Positions 33,694-41,536 of a stretch of DNA of 64,000 nt are shown here, in pieces (the stretch's first letter is position 1; each line of letters opens with the position of its first letter). The notes beneath the pieces are model-generated. The model saw only the letters and a list, made by a program, of their open reading frames with translations, was not told the DNA's origin and made no database searches. The position numbers were made by a program, and so were the translations under genes. This stretch comes from Myxococcota bacterium (lineage in GTDB: Bacteria > Myxococcota_A > UBA9160 > SMWR01), in assembly GCA_039030075.1 (NCBI GenBank), contig JBCCEW010000002.1, forward strand, positions 248,001 to 312,000, in the 5' to 3' direction.

Positions 33694-34830
33694 CTACTCG
33701 GAGTCGCCATCCGCGACGGAGACGCGCTCGCGGCCGCCCTGTTTGGCTTCGTACATGGCCTTGTCGGCCCGACCCAACCACTCCTTGGTGGTCTCGCCCG
33801 AGATCAGGACGGCGGCCCCGATCGAGGCGGACACGCGGACGGTCTCGCCTTCGTGGGGCACCTCGATCTCCTTGATCGCGAACAGGAGCCGTTCGCCCTC
33901 TTCGAGGGCCTCCTTCTGCGTGCGACCCCGGATGATGGCGACGAACTCGTCGCCGCCGTACCGACCGACGAAGTCGTCGCGGCGACGCAGGCAGCGCTTC
34001 AGGCCGCGTGCGACCTTCCGCAGGATCTCGTCTCCAACCTGGTGACCGTACTTGTCGTTCACCCACTTGAAATGATCGACGTCGATCATGAAGACGATGG
34101 CACAGCTACCGAGCACGGCTCCGAGCTGGGTCACGCGCGTCAGGTGTTCGTCGAAGGAGGCCCGGTTGTAGACGCCCGTCAGCGCGTCGATCGCGCCCTT
34201 CTCGCGCGACTCGATCAGCTGAGTCGCGAGCTGGTCGAGTCGGGACGAGAGGCGCTCGATCTGGTTCTCGTAGCGCGCCGCGCGAACCTCGATCACACCC
34301 TCGATCAGGTTGGCTGCTGCCGACGCCTGCTGACGGAGCTGGCTCGTGTCGTCGGCCTTCACCGCCTCGCGCAGGTTCGTGAGCTGGCTCTTCACGCGCG
34401 CGTCCGAAGATCGATCCGCGGACACCGCCTTGCTGAACGACTCCACGAACACCCAGAGGGTTTGCCGCAGGTCCTGGAGGCTGGAGATCACGTGCTCGCG
34501 TTCCTCGCTCCGGTGCTGACGCACGAAGCGATCGAGCTCGATCCAATCCCGCACCTGGGAGGTTTCGTCTTCAGCACCGGGCGGCGGGGTTCCGAGCAAG
34601 AGGTGGCGTGCCCACGCCTCGAACTGGTTCGAGGCATCAGCGCCCGTTGTGCTCGGAAGGTCGAACGTGCCGCGCCCCCAATGCCGCAGCATCGAGGCAA
34701 AGGAGTCCAGGCACGTGTCCACGTCGACGCCCGGCGAGCCCGCGTCCGCGGGAGAGGCGTTCTCGGGCGCCTCCGGCTCGGCCGCTTCGTCGGTCAGCGA
34801 GCGAATGCGCCGTCTTCGCTCTTCGGTCAT
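33694..34830 (-). CDS. Diguanylate cyclase (GGDEF protein)
   Basis: A 378-residue cytosolic protein. The N-terminal ~200 residues are helical and unrecognised, ending in a coiled coil (RYENQIERLSSRLDQLATQL). The C-terminal GGDEF domain has an intact active site (GRYGGDEFVAI, ~292) and an inhibitory RxxD site five residues upstream (RRDD), so synthesis with product inhibition is expected. Start at ATG 34830 with GGGGAAAAG upstream. Located after the fliD-fliS group, it could feed the three PilZ proteins of this locus. Confidence 0.9.
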   Translation of the reverse strand: MTEERRRRIRSLTDEAAEPEAPENASPADAGSPGVDVDTCLDSFASMLRHWGRGTFDLPSTTGADASNQFEAWARHLLLGTPPPGAEDETSQVRDWIELDRFVRQHRSEEREHVISSLQDLRQTLWVFVESFSKAVSADRSSDARVKSQLTNLREAVKADDTSQLRQQASAAANLIEGVIEVRAARYENQIERLSSRLDQLATQLIESREKGAIDALTGVYNRASFDEHLTRVTQLGAVLGSCAIVFMIDVDHFKWVNDKYGHQVGDEILRKVARGLKRCLRRRDDFVGRYGGDEFVAIIRGRTQKEALEEGERLLFAIKEIEVPHEGETVRVSASIGAAVLISGETTKEWLGRADKAMYEAKQGGRERVSVADGDSE

Positions 34831-34845
34831 CTCTTTTCCCCGCAA

Positions 34846-34883
34846 GGTTCGTTGCCTTCCATCGGAAGGAACGGGAACGAACC
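34846..34883 (-). other. Long hairpin just upstream of the GGDEF start
   Basis: Outer arms GGTTCGTT and AACGAACC pair perfectly and enclose an inner stem CCTTCC/GGAAGG. It is 16 bases ahead of the start codon and next to the ribosome site, so it could attenuate transcription or limit translation. No U-tract of a standard terminator follows. Confidence 0.4.
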
Positions 34884-34906
34884 GAAGGAGAATTGGACCG
34901 CGCGGA

Positions 34907-35077
34907 TCAGTCTTGCGTACGTCGATCCCTGGAGCGTCGGTCGACGGTGACCGAGATCGATCGGCCTCGCGCGTCGACGGCTCCGAACCGAGGCGCCGAC
35001 CGTCCGTGCGAGGCCCGGACGATCTCCGCGAAGGTCCACGCGACACACAGCATTCCCAGGATGGCGACGAAGTCCAT
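34907..35077 (-). CDS. Possible small membrane protein (weak)
   Basis: A 56-codon frame with one hydrophobic segment (MDFVAILGMLCVAWTFAEIV) followed by a basic tail. No ribosome site precedes the ATG. Membrane-like composition directly after the start is the only support; it may be chance. Confidence 0.22.
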   Translation of the reverse strand: MDFVAILGMLCVAWTFAEIVRASHGRSAPRFGAVDARGRSISVTVDRRSRDRRTQD

Positions 35078-35195
35078 GGCGGGAGGTGTGCGCCACCGGT
35101 GTCGAAGTGACGCAGTGCGCACTTCTCGGTAGAACGTGTACGCATTCTCGCGTACCGGAGGGGCGGATGGGCAAGGCACTCCTCAGCATGGTCGA

Positions 35196-36173
35196 CTAGG
35201 CCGCGTCCTCGTTTGCCGGTTCGCCCTCGTCGGTTTCCGCAGGCGAGCTGGACCCGAGGATGCGGGCCCGTAGCTCGTCGGCGCGATAGGGGCGGATCAG
35301 GAAGCTGTGTGCGCCCGCGCGCAGCGCGGACCGCACCATGAACTCGGTCGGGGCTTCCGAAGAGAGGAGCACCGGGATCTGGCTCGTCACGGGGTCGCCC
35401 AGGAACGACTCGGCCAGGTCGAGCCCGGCGCGGCCGCCGAGCTGCCAGGGCACCACGATCGCGATCGCATGGTCGAAGCTCTCCTGCCACTCCTCACGGG
35501 TCTGGTGGGGGGCGAGGAGGCTGACCGGCCAGTCGAGCTCGGCCGCGAGATCCTCGAGCGCGACCTGTTCGTCCTCGTCGTCCGAGAACACGCAGAGCAC
35601 GCCCCCGTCGCCGGCTTCAGCGGCGACGGTCGCATCGCCCGAGGGCCACAAGATGTCGCAGCGGCCATCGGGCTGGCCCTCGATGACGAGTCGGTAGCGA
35701 ACCCGGACGAAGCGCTCGCCGATGATCCAGGTCGGATCAGACGCCGGCTCCGGAATCTCGCGGGCATCCTTCGCCTCGGCTTCGGGAACGCCGTCTTCTT
35801 CGAGCGGCGCGAGGTGGGTCGAGAGGATCAGCTTGGTGACGACACCGAAGGCGGCGCGGACCTCTGCGTCGAACTCCCGGCCCTCGTCGGCCTCTTCGCC
35901 CATCTGCAGCGCGGCCAGCTGCACCGCTTCCGGGCGTGGGATCACGATGTGGATCTCGTAGGGGGGAGTCCCGGTCGATTGGCAGAGCTGATGGATGACC
36001 GGCGCGTCCGAGTCGGCGACGTCCGACGTTTCGATCGTCGCGATCTCGGGGTCGAGGAACTCGACGGCCTTGCCCAGCAGCGCGGTGAGGTCGGCCGTCG
36101 CGGCCGACTGCGCGGCCTCGAGCTTCGCCTCGAGCAGCGCCGGGGTGGGGATCGTTTCGGGTGCGTCGCTCAC
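35196..36173 (-). CDS. Two-domain protein: N-terminal CheC/CheX-like region and C-terminal pseudo-receiver
   Basis: A 325-residue acidic protein. The first ~170 residues have alternating strands and helices (WIIGERFVRVRYRLVIEGQP, then CDILWPSG) loosely reminiscent of CheC/CheX/FliY domains; this is tentative. The last ~130 residues are receiver-like, but the acceptor position is in IAIVVPWQLGG and the Lys is Arg (SFLIRPYRADEL). It starts 9 bp after the fliT-like gene, in the fliD unit. It could be a phosphate-independent adaptor. Confidence 0.6.
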   Translation of the reverse strand: MSDAPETIPTPALLEAKLEAAQSAATADLTALLGKAVEFLDPEIATIETSDVADSDAPVIHQLCQSTGTPPYEIHIVIPRPEAVQLAALQMGEEADEGREFDAEVRAAFGVVTKLILSTHLAPLEEDGVPEAEAKDAREIPEPASDPTWIIGERFVRVRYRLVIEGQPDGRCDILWPSGDATVAAEAGDGGVLCVFSDDEDEQVALEDLAAELDWPVSLLAPHQTREEWQESFDHAIAIVVPWQLGGRAGLDLAESFLGDPVTSQIPVLLSSEAPTEFMVRSALRAGAHSFLIRPYRADELRARILGSSSPAETDEGEPANEDAA

Positions 36174-36182
36174 GGCGAGTGA

Positions 36183-36524
36183 CTAGACCCGCTCGCAGAC
36201 GAAGCGGGGGCCGTCGCTCGGCGCGTTCTGGCGCAGCTGCACGCGCGCGCCCCGCACCGACGCCAGCTCTTCGCGGACCCGGGTCAGCCGGTCCGTGAGC
36301 TGGGCCTCGAGGGGGGCTGCGGCTTCCAAGGCGGCTCGGGCGACCTCGCGGATCGCCGCATCATCGGGCTCTTCCGAGAGTCGCGCGCGGATGGCCTCGA
36401 GGCAGGCGCCACGGCGCTCGAGGGCGGCCTCGAGGGGGGCGAGATCCGCTTCGTCGATTGCCGCTCCCAGTGCGACGGTCTCGCGCTGGAGCCGGGCGAG
36501 GAGCGCGCCGAGAGAGGTGCTCAC
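36183..36524 (-). CDS. FliT-like chaperone or FliS-linked helical protein
   Basis: A 113-residue, Ala/Leu/Arg/Glu-rich all-helical protein overlapping the fliS stop by 4 bp. Size, composition and location directly after fliS match FliT-type export chaperones, which bind FliD, but primary sequence is too generic for certainty. Confidence 0.55.
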   Translation of the reverse strand: MSTSLGALLARLQRETVALGAAIDEADLAPLEAALERRGACLEAIRARLSEEPDDAAIREVARAALEAAAPLEAQLTDRLTRVREELASVRGARVQLRQNAPSDGPRFVCERV

Positions 36525-36892
36525 GACGCCGCCCGCGCACCGTGGGCGATCTCACGCCACGGTTCGACGAGGATTTCGAGGATGCGCAAGGCGTCCTCGA
36601 TCGGCTCTCCCTCGGACTGCATGCCCGCCGCCAGCAGGCGGTGGGACACGAACTCGTAGAGCGCGTCGAGGTTGGCCGCGATCTCGCCACCGCGGTCCAT
36701 GTCGAGGGAGCTGCGAAGCTCGTTCACGATGTCCAGGGCACGTCGGAGACGGGCGTTCCGGGTCTCGGCCTGCTGGGCCTCGGTCAGCTCACGCGCTTCA
36801 CGGGCGCAGAGGATCGCGCGCTCGTAGAGGCGCACGACCAGTGCCTCGGGGCTCGCGGTACGGATCTCGTTCTGGAGATAAGGGTTGACCAA
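36521..36892 (-). CDS. fliS: FliS, flagellin export chaperone
   Basis: A 123-residue four-helix protein. The N-terminus YLQNEIRTASPEALVVRLYE is the FliS signature, and LRSSLDMDRGGEIAANLDAL and LYEFVSHRLLAA follow. FliS binds the flagellin C-terminus and prevents premature polymerisation. It lies 24 bp after fliD. Confidence 0.95.
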   Translation of the reverse strand: MVNPYLQNEIRTASPEALVVRLYERAILCAREARELTEAQQAETRNARLRRALDIVNELRSSLDMDRGGEIAANLDALYEFVSHRLLAAGMQSEGEPIEDALRILEILVEPWREIAHGARAAS

Positions 36893-36916
36893 CGCGCGTC
36901 ATTCTTTCCGGGGGGC

Positions 36917-38380
36917 TTAGTTGTTGTTGTTGTTGACCTGGACCAGGCCGAGGAGCGAGTTCTGCTGCCCCTGGAGCCCGGCGAGCACGGATTCGAGCTG
37001 GGTAAACTGGCGGACGAGGAAGGTCTCGCGCTCCTCGAGCCGCAGTTCGAGGCGTGCGATCTGTTCGTCGAGGCTGGCGATGCGGTCGTCGAAGCCGTTG
37101 AGGCGCCCGGTCAGGATGGCGGTGACGGTCTCGCCTTCGTCGTCGACCGAATCCTTCGTGTAGCCGTCCAGCAGCGTCGCGAGCTGGGAGGCGATGCCGT
37201 TCGAGAAGATCGTCTCCCCCGGATTCTCCGGGTCGTCCACCTCGGCGCCACCGAGCAACTGGCGTACGGCGGGGGAGTTGGTCTCGAGGGCCGAGGCGAG
37301 CGCTTCGGCGTCGAGCTCCAGGAGGCCGTCGCCGTTGAGCGATACCCCGAGGTTGCCGAGCGACGTGAAGGGGTTGTTGGTGAACTCGAAGCCCTGCGCG
37401 ATCAGGCCCTGGATCCGGAGCTCGATGTCGCGAAGGGTCGAGTCGCCCGAGAGCGGCCCAGCCGACTCGGTGGTTTCGTTGAAGCGGGCCTGATCCCGAA
37501 TGAACTGGGTGACGCTGTTGTACGCGTCGATGAACGCCTGGAACTGTCCGTTGATGGTCTCGTCGTCGCGCGCCACCTGAATCTGGGTCGAGGCTGCGCC
37601 TTCGGAGAGCAGGTTGAAGGTCAGCCCCGGGAGCAGATCGCTGATCTCATTGCTGGGGCGCGTGACGTTCGGAAGCCCGAGCACGGTGAGCTCGGCGTCC
37701 TCGGCCGGTTCGCTCAACGTCGGATCGACGAAGGGGCCGAAGCCGAAGGGCTCGCCCAGGATGTCCGAGGTGACCACGACATCGTTCGCCGCCCCGGTCT
37801 GGGTGCCGCTCATCACCAGGCGATAGAGAGAACCGTCGAAGATCACGTCGGCGCGGACGCGGCCTTCGTTGTTCACGTCTTCGTTGATCATTCCGCGGAG
37901 GTCGACGAGCGAGGCACCGTTGACGCCGACCGTGATCTCGATCGGGTTGGCGCCGCCGTGATCGATCGACAGGGTGCGGCCGGCCTGGGCGATGATCCCG
38001 GTATCCGTGACGTAGGTCGAAGAGACCACGCGCGCCGGCTGGGCGAGGTTCTGGACCGAGATCTCGACAGTGCCTGGGTTGGCGTTCGAGTTGGCCGTGG
38101 CCGTCGCCACCGTTTCGTCGGACGAGGTGGCGGTGAAGGCGAGGAGCTCCTCCTCGGTCGCGGGACCGGAGAGGAGGCTGTTGCGGTTGTCGAGGGCCGC
38201 GGCCGCGTCGCGCAGGGCGTCGAGTCGGCGGTTGAGTTCGACGAACAGGGAGCGTTCGGCGCGCAGGTCGTCGCGCCGGGTGTTGACCAGGTCGAGCGGG
38301 CGCCGCTCGAAGGCCATCAGGCCTTCGATGAGGGCATTCGTGTCCAGGCCGCTGACGAGTCCGCCAACCCGCAATCCCAT
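36917..38380 (-). CDS. fliD: FliD, filament cap protein
   Basis: A 487-residue protein beginning with the family motif VGGLVSGLDTNALIEGLMAF, with the second FliD domain around residues 230-460 and C-terminal coiled coil RIASLDEQIARLELRLEERE. It ends in five Asn encoded by a short trinucleotide run. FliD caps the filament. It lies after the flagellin terminator; how it is transcribed (read-through or own promoter) is unclear. Confidence 0.94.
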   Translation of the reverse strand: MGLRVGGLVSGLDTNALIEGLMAFERRPLDLVNTRRDDLRAERSLFVELNRRLDALRDAAAALDNRNSLLSGPATEEELLAFTATSSDETVATATANSNANPGTVEISVQNLAQPARVVSSTYVTDTGIIAQAGRTLSIDHGGANPIEITVGVNGASLVDLRGMINEDVNNEGRVRADVIFDGSLYRLVMSGTQTGAANDVVVTSDILGEPFGFGPFVDPTLSEPAEDAELTVLGLPNVTRPSNEISDLLPGLTFNLLSEGAASTQIQVARDDETINGQFQAFIDAYNSVTQFIRDQARFNETTESAGPLSGDSTLRDIELRIQGLIAQGFEFTNNPFTSLGNLGVSLNGDGLLELDAEALASALETNSPAVRQLLGGAEVDDPENPGETIFSNGIASQLATLLDGYTKDSVDDEGETVTAILTGRLNGFDDRIASLDEQIARLELRLEERETFLVRQFTQLESVLAGLQGQQNSLLGLVQVNNNNN

Positions 38381-38426
38381 GCGTCGTCCCCCGGTCGATC
38401 AGGCCTGATCTCGAGCCCGAAAACGA

Positions 38427-38459
38427 GGCGGCGTCCCTGGGCCTGACAGGGACGCCGCC
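38427..38459 (-). terminator. Strong intrinsic terminator after the flagellin gene
   Basis: Reading leftward, 13-base arms GGCGGCGTCCCTG and CAGGGACGCCGCC pair perfectly around a 7-base loop and are followed by TCGTTTTC. It lies about 40 bp past the flagellin stop and before fliD, so flagellin can be made as a monocistronic message. Confidence 0.88.
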
Positions 38460-38497
38460 CGGGAGGCGCGGGCTCCGCGCCACCCTATTTCGGCCGA

Positions 38498-39322
38498 CTA
38501 CTGCAGCAGCGAGAGCGCGTTCTGCGTAGACACGTTGGCCTGGGCGAGCACCGAGATGCCCGCCTGCTGGAGCACCTGGAACCGCGTCAGGGTTGCGGTC
38601 TCCGAGGCCACGTCGACGTCGCGGATGCGCGACTCGGCAGCGGCCGTGTTCTCGACGCTGACCGCGATCGATCGAATCGTGGATTCGAGCCGGTTCTGCG
38701 CCGTACCGAAGTCGGCGCGGAGACCGGCGACCGAGTCGATCGCCGTGTCGAGGGTGGCCAGGGCGTTCTGCGCGTCGGTGGACGTCGTGATCGCCAGGGC
38801 ATTCACGCCGAGACCCGTCGCGGTGGCGTCCACACCGGCGACCGAGATGCGGTCGTTGGCGGTGTTGTCCGCGCCCACCTGGAACGAGACCGAGGTCGTC
38901 GTGCCGTCGAGGAGCGCGGTGCCGTTGAACTCGGTAACGGCCGCGACGCGGTCGATCTCGTCGATCAGGGCCGAGAACTCCTGATTCAGCGTCGTCCGCT
39001 CACCTGCGCCCAGCGTGCCGTTGGCGGCCTGAATCGCGAGCTCACGCATCCGAATCAGGTTGCCGCTGGTCTCGTTCAGCGCGCCTTCACCGACCTGCAG
39101 GAGCGAAATGCCGTCGAGGGCGTTTCGCTGAGCCTGCTGGAGACTGCGCACGTCCGCGCGCAGTCGCTCGGAGATGGCGAGGCCCGCAGCGTCGTCCGAG
39201 GCCCGCGTGATGCGGAGACCCGAGGAGAGACGCTCGAGCGATCGCTGGAGCATGTTCGTACTGTTCGAAAGGTTCCGCTGAGCGTTCAGCGAAGCCGGGT
39301 TCGTATTGATCCGAAGACCCAT
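38498..39322 (-). CDS. fliC: Flagellin
   Basis: A short 274-residue flagellin with only the conserved D0/D1 helices and a small middle. The N-terminus MGLRINTNPASLNAQRNLSN and SSGLRITRASDDAAGLAISE are diagnostic, as is the C-terminal RFQVLQQAGISVLAQANVST. Start at ATG 39322, behind CGGAGGA. It is the only flagellin gene in the window, has its own sigma-54 promoter and terminator, and its leader carries GGA motifs that could bind CsrA. Confidence 0.96.
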   Translation of the reverse strand: MGLRINTNPASLNAQRNLSNSTNMLQRSLERLSSGLRITRASDDAAGLAISERLRADVRSLQQAQRNALDGISLLQVGEGALNETSGNLIRMRELAIQAANGTLGAGERTTLNQEFSALIDEIDRVAAVTEFNGTALLDGTTTSVSFQVGADNTANDRISVAGVDATATGLGVNALAITTSTDAQNALATLDTAIDSVAGLRADFGTAQNRLESTIRSIAVSVENTAAAESRIRDVDVASETATLTRFQVLQQAGISVLAQANVSTQNALSLLQ

Positions 39323-39334
39323 GGTGGTTCGATT

Positions 39335-39364
39335 CCTCCGTGACAGTGATGCCTGCCGATCCTT
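39335..39364 (-). promoter_or_regulatory. Possible CsrA sites in the flagellin leader
   Basis: Two ANGGA motifs lie in the flagellin leader: ACGGAGG at 39335-39341, overlapping the ribosome site, and AAGGA at 39360-39364. Paired sites with one over the ribosome site are the arrangement by which CsrA represses flagellin translation in Bacillus, with FliW as antagonist. Both csrA and fliW are encoded 1.5-2 kb away. Confidence 0.45.
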
Positions 39365-39504
39365 TGGCAGCCATTCGCTTCGCGCACACGCCTCGCGACT
39401 TGCGAAGGTGCGTGCGTTCCGCGCGGGGGGAGCCACCGCGCCTCAGGCACACGGTCAGCTCGACTCCGGATTCCCCGTGTTCCTCCGGAGCCGCCGTCGA
39501 AGAG

Positions 39505-39520
39505 AGCAAGGCGCGTGCCA
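39505..39520 (-). promoter_or_regulatory. Sigma-54 promoter of flagellin
   Basis: TGGCACGCGCCTTGCT is a perfect -24/-12 match. Predicted start near 39495, giving a leader of about 173 bases. Confidence 0.87.
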
Positions 39521-39620
39521 GGGATCGGCGGGGCGGGATCGCCCCGAATGGGAACGCTCCCTTCGGCGCCGACTTGCGCGAGCGCGATCGAAAGCTGCGA
39601 GTTGCAGACCGGTTGCGAAC

Positions 39621-39635
39621 GTTTCGCGCTGAAAC
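39621..39635. promoter_or_regulatory. Activator palindrome shared by flagellin and the GNAT gene
   Basis: GTTTCGCGCTGAAAC matches the best palindrome at 12 of 15 positions. Its centre is about 133 bp upstream of the flagellin start point and about 73 bp upstream of the predicted rightward GNAT start point. It is the only copy seen in this divergent region. Confidence 0.65.
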
Positions 39636-39674
39636 GCGACTGCCGCCCTGCGGCACTCGGAGGGCGTTCTGGCG

Positions 39675-39690
39675 TGGCATCGATCTTGCT
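39675..39690 (+). promoter_or_regulatory. Sigma-54 promoter of the GNAT gene
   Basis: TGGCATCGATCTTGCT has the GG-N10-GC spacing and matches the consensus except at two positions between the conserved blocks. Predicted start near 39701, two bases ahead of the ATG, implying an almost leaderless message. Confidence 0.6.
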
Positions 39691-39702
39691 CAGTCGCTTC
39701 TC

Positions 39703-40833
39703 ATGGAACCGCTCTTCGCTCGTCCGCAGTCGCTCTCGCTTCAAGTTCCCCGTCCTCGCGCCCCGCGCACCGACGCGGAGCACGCCGCGTTGGAACACTG
39801 GTTGGACGACGGGCTTCGCCGCGGCGAACACGGTCGCCTGGCCTCCGAGTACCCGCTGTCGATGGGGGCGAGCGGCACGCGGCGCCACCACGTGATCTAT
39901 CAGCAGGGACGCCCTGCGGCTCACGCGATGCTGCATCCCGTCGAGATCCAGACCCAGGGGCGTCGTTTGCGGGTCGGCCTGGTGGGAAACGTGTACACCG
40001 ACCCCGCGTACCGGGGACGGCACTTCGCGAGCGCGTGCGTGGACGCCTGTGTCGCCGACGCGCGACGGCTGCGCCTGCCGCTCGTGCTGCTGTGGAGCGA
40101 TGCCTGGGACTTCTATGCCCGGCTGGGTTTCCACCCGGTGTCGCGCGAACGATTCCTCGCGCTCGAGGCAGAACGCATCGTCGCGGCGGAGCCGCCGCGC
40201 ATCTCGCCGATCGAGGTGGGGGCCCCGGTGGAACGCGACTGGCTGGCCCTCGAGTCGCTCTACGCGGCGAAGCCCCAGCGGGTCCTGCGTAAGGCCGGCG
40301 CGCTGCGCCAGCTGGCCGCGGCTCCGGATTGTGTGCTGCGCGTCGCGCGCGTCGCCGGGAGCCCGGCGGGCTACGCGGCGGTGGGGCGGGGCGACGACTT
40401 CCCCGGCGTGATTCACGAGTGGGCGGGCGGACCGGGAGCCGTCCTCGCCTGTCTGGCGGATCTCGTCCGCGGCAGCGGTGCCCACACCTTGCTGTGCGGA
40501 CCGAGCGACGAGCCTGCGGTCGAGCGACTGATCCAGGCCGGCGCGAAGCCGCGCGACGGAGCCTTCGCCCTGGCACGCGTGCTCGACGCGCCGGCGATCT
40601 GGCGCACCTGGGTTCCGAACGGCTCCGGCGTGCAGCTGATCCACGAGAAGCAGCACTGGCGCCTGCAGAGCCTGGGGCAGAGCGTCGTGCTCGATGCGCC
40701 CGAGACGCTGGACCTCCTGTTCGGCGCAGGGGTTCGCGGTCGCGTGCGCGCGAAGCTGCCGCGCCTGCTGCGGCGTCGGCTGGATCCCCTGCTGCCCTGG
40801 CCCCTCTACCTCTGGGGTTTCGACTCGATCTGA
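39703..40833 (+). CDS. GNAT-family acyltransferase divergent from flagellin
   Basis: A 376-residue protein. The GNAT core is in the first half: VGNVYTDPAYRGRHFASACV (acetyl-CoA loop R-G-R-H) and LVLLWSDAWDFYARLGFHPV. The rest may be a second, degenerate GNAT-like fold, as in Eis-type enzymes. Substrate unknown. It interrupts the leftward flagellar genes between fliW and flagellin, has no ribosome site before its ATG, and appears to share an enhancer with flagellin. Acylation of flagellin, its glycan or a regulator is a reasonable inference but is untested. Confidence 0.8.
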   Translation: MEPLFARPQSLSLQVPRPRAPRTDAEHAALEHWLDDGLRRGEHGRLASEYPLSMGASGTRRHHVIYQQGRPAAHAMLHPVEIQTQGRRLRVGLVGNVYTDPAYRGRHFASACVDACVADARRLRLPLVLLWSDAWDFYARLGFHPVSRERFLALEAERIVAAEPPRISPIEVGAPVERDWLALESLYAAKPQRVLRKAGALRQLAAAPDCVLRVARVAGSPAGYAAVGRGDDFPGVIHEWAGGPGAVLACLADLVRGSGAHTLLCGPSDEPAVERLIQAGAKPRDGAFALARVLDAPAIWRTWVPNGSGVQLIHEKQHWRLQSLGQSVVLDAPETLDLLFGAGVRGRVRAKLPRLLRRRLDPLLPWPLYLWGFDSI

Positions 40834-41336
40834 GCGGCGTCGCCCGGCGACGGCGCGCCGTCGGGCACCGGAGCCGCGACCGGGAGTTCCTCTTCGAGGA
40901 TCGCCTGGACGCCCCGTCGGGTTCCCGCGTGTACGAGGAGCGGCGCCGAGAGATTCACCACGGCGGGCTGGTGGCGCAGATTGGCGATCGCCAGGACGAC
41001 CACCTCTTCGGCGTCGCCGGCTCCGACGGCGTCGAGCACGCTGCGCGACAGCTTCGGCGCATAACCGGAGAAGAGCGCGCGCGCATCGACGACGGGCAGC
41101 GCGAGGTTCGGATCGTCGAGGCTGACCAGCCACGAGAAGACGGACGGGACGTCGTGGGCGACGAGGGCCCAGCGGCGTGCCTCGGGGAAGCCGGGGATCC
41201 CGTCGAAGCACAGGACATCGCGCTTCGCGACGCGCAGGTCTCCGGCGCGGCGGTGCGCGATCGAGATGCACTCCGCGGGTTCGGCGCTTTCCGACCCTTC
41301 GAGATGGGCGGGCGCGCTCGGGGTGGTCTCGCTCAT
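40806..41336 (-). CDS. fliW: FliW, CsrA antagonist and flagellar assembly factor
   Basis: A 176-residue protein. The FliW core includes VLCFDGIPGFPEARRWALVA and the C-terminal VVNLSAPLLVHAGTRRGVQA. FliW binds either flagellin or CsrA, releasing CsrA when flagellin accumulates. It overlaps csrA by 4 bp and ends the flgF unit; its 3' end overlaps the convergent GNAT gene by 28 bp. Confidence 0.93.
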   Translation of the reverse strand: MSETTPSAPAHLEGSESAEPAECISIAHRRAGDLRVAKRDVLCFDGIPGFPEARRWALVAHDVPSVFSWLVSLDDPNLALPVVDARALFSGYAPKLSRSVLDAVGAGDAEEVVVLAIANLRHQPAVVNLSAPLLVHAGTRRGVQAILEEELPVAAPVPDGAPSPGDAAQIESKPQR

Positions 41337-41536
41337 CCGGCATCGCTCGGGTCGGCCAGAGCGGCGTCCCGGTTGGCGGCCGCGGCGCGGTCATAGAGCT
41401 CCTCGCGCACGATCAGCACGTCGGCCGGCGCCTCGATGCCGAGTCGTACCTGGCGGCCCGAGATCTGGAGGATGCGGATCCGGACATCGGGTCCGATCCG
41501 AACGGATTCGTCGTCACGTCGGGTCAGGACCAACAT
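41333..41536 (-). CDS. csrA: CsrA, RNA-binding translational regulator
   Basis: A 67-residue protein starting MLVLTRRDDESVRIG with the conserved GRQVRLGIEAP and the RNA-contact Arg in LIVREELY. CsrA binds GGA motifs in leaders, often blocking translation of flagellin mRNA. It overlaps the flgL stop by one base and fliW by four. Confidence 0.95.
   Translation of the reverse strand: MLVLTRRDDESVRIGPDVRIRILQISGRQVRLGIEAPADVLIVREELYDRAAAANRDAALADPSDAG

Larger units (their letters stand above)
34831..35195. other. Gap upstream of the GGDEF gene
   Basis: 365 bp with a long hairpin near the GGDEF start and a weakly supported small membrane ORF (34907-35077). No -24/-12 element of good quality was found. 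Confidence 0.4.

Noticed and set aside
36917-36935. Trinucleotide run at the 3' end of fliD as a phase-variation tract
   Set aside because: A length change would only add or remove Asn residues at the extreme C-terminus and cannot shift the frame.
39286-41394. Leftward open frame of 702 codons across flagellin, GNAT and fliW
   Set aside because: Shadow frame; the true genes with family motifs are in other frames or on the other strand.
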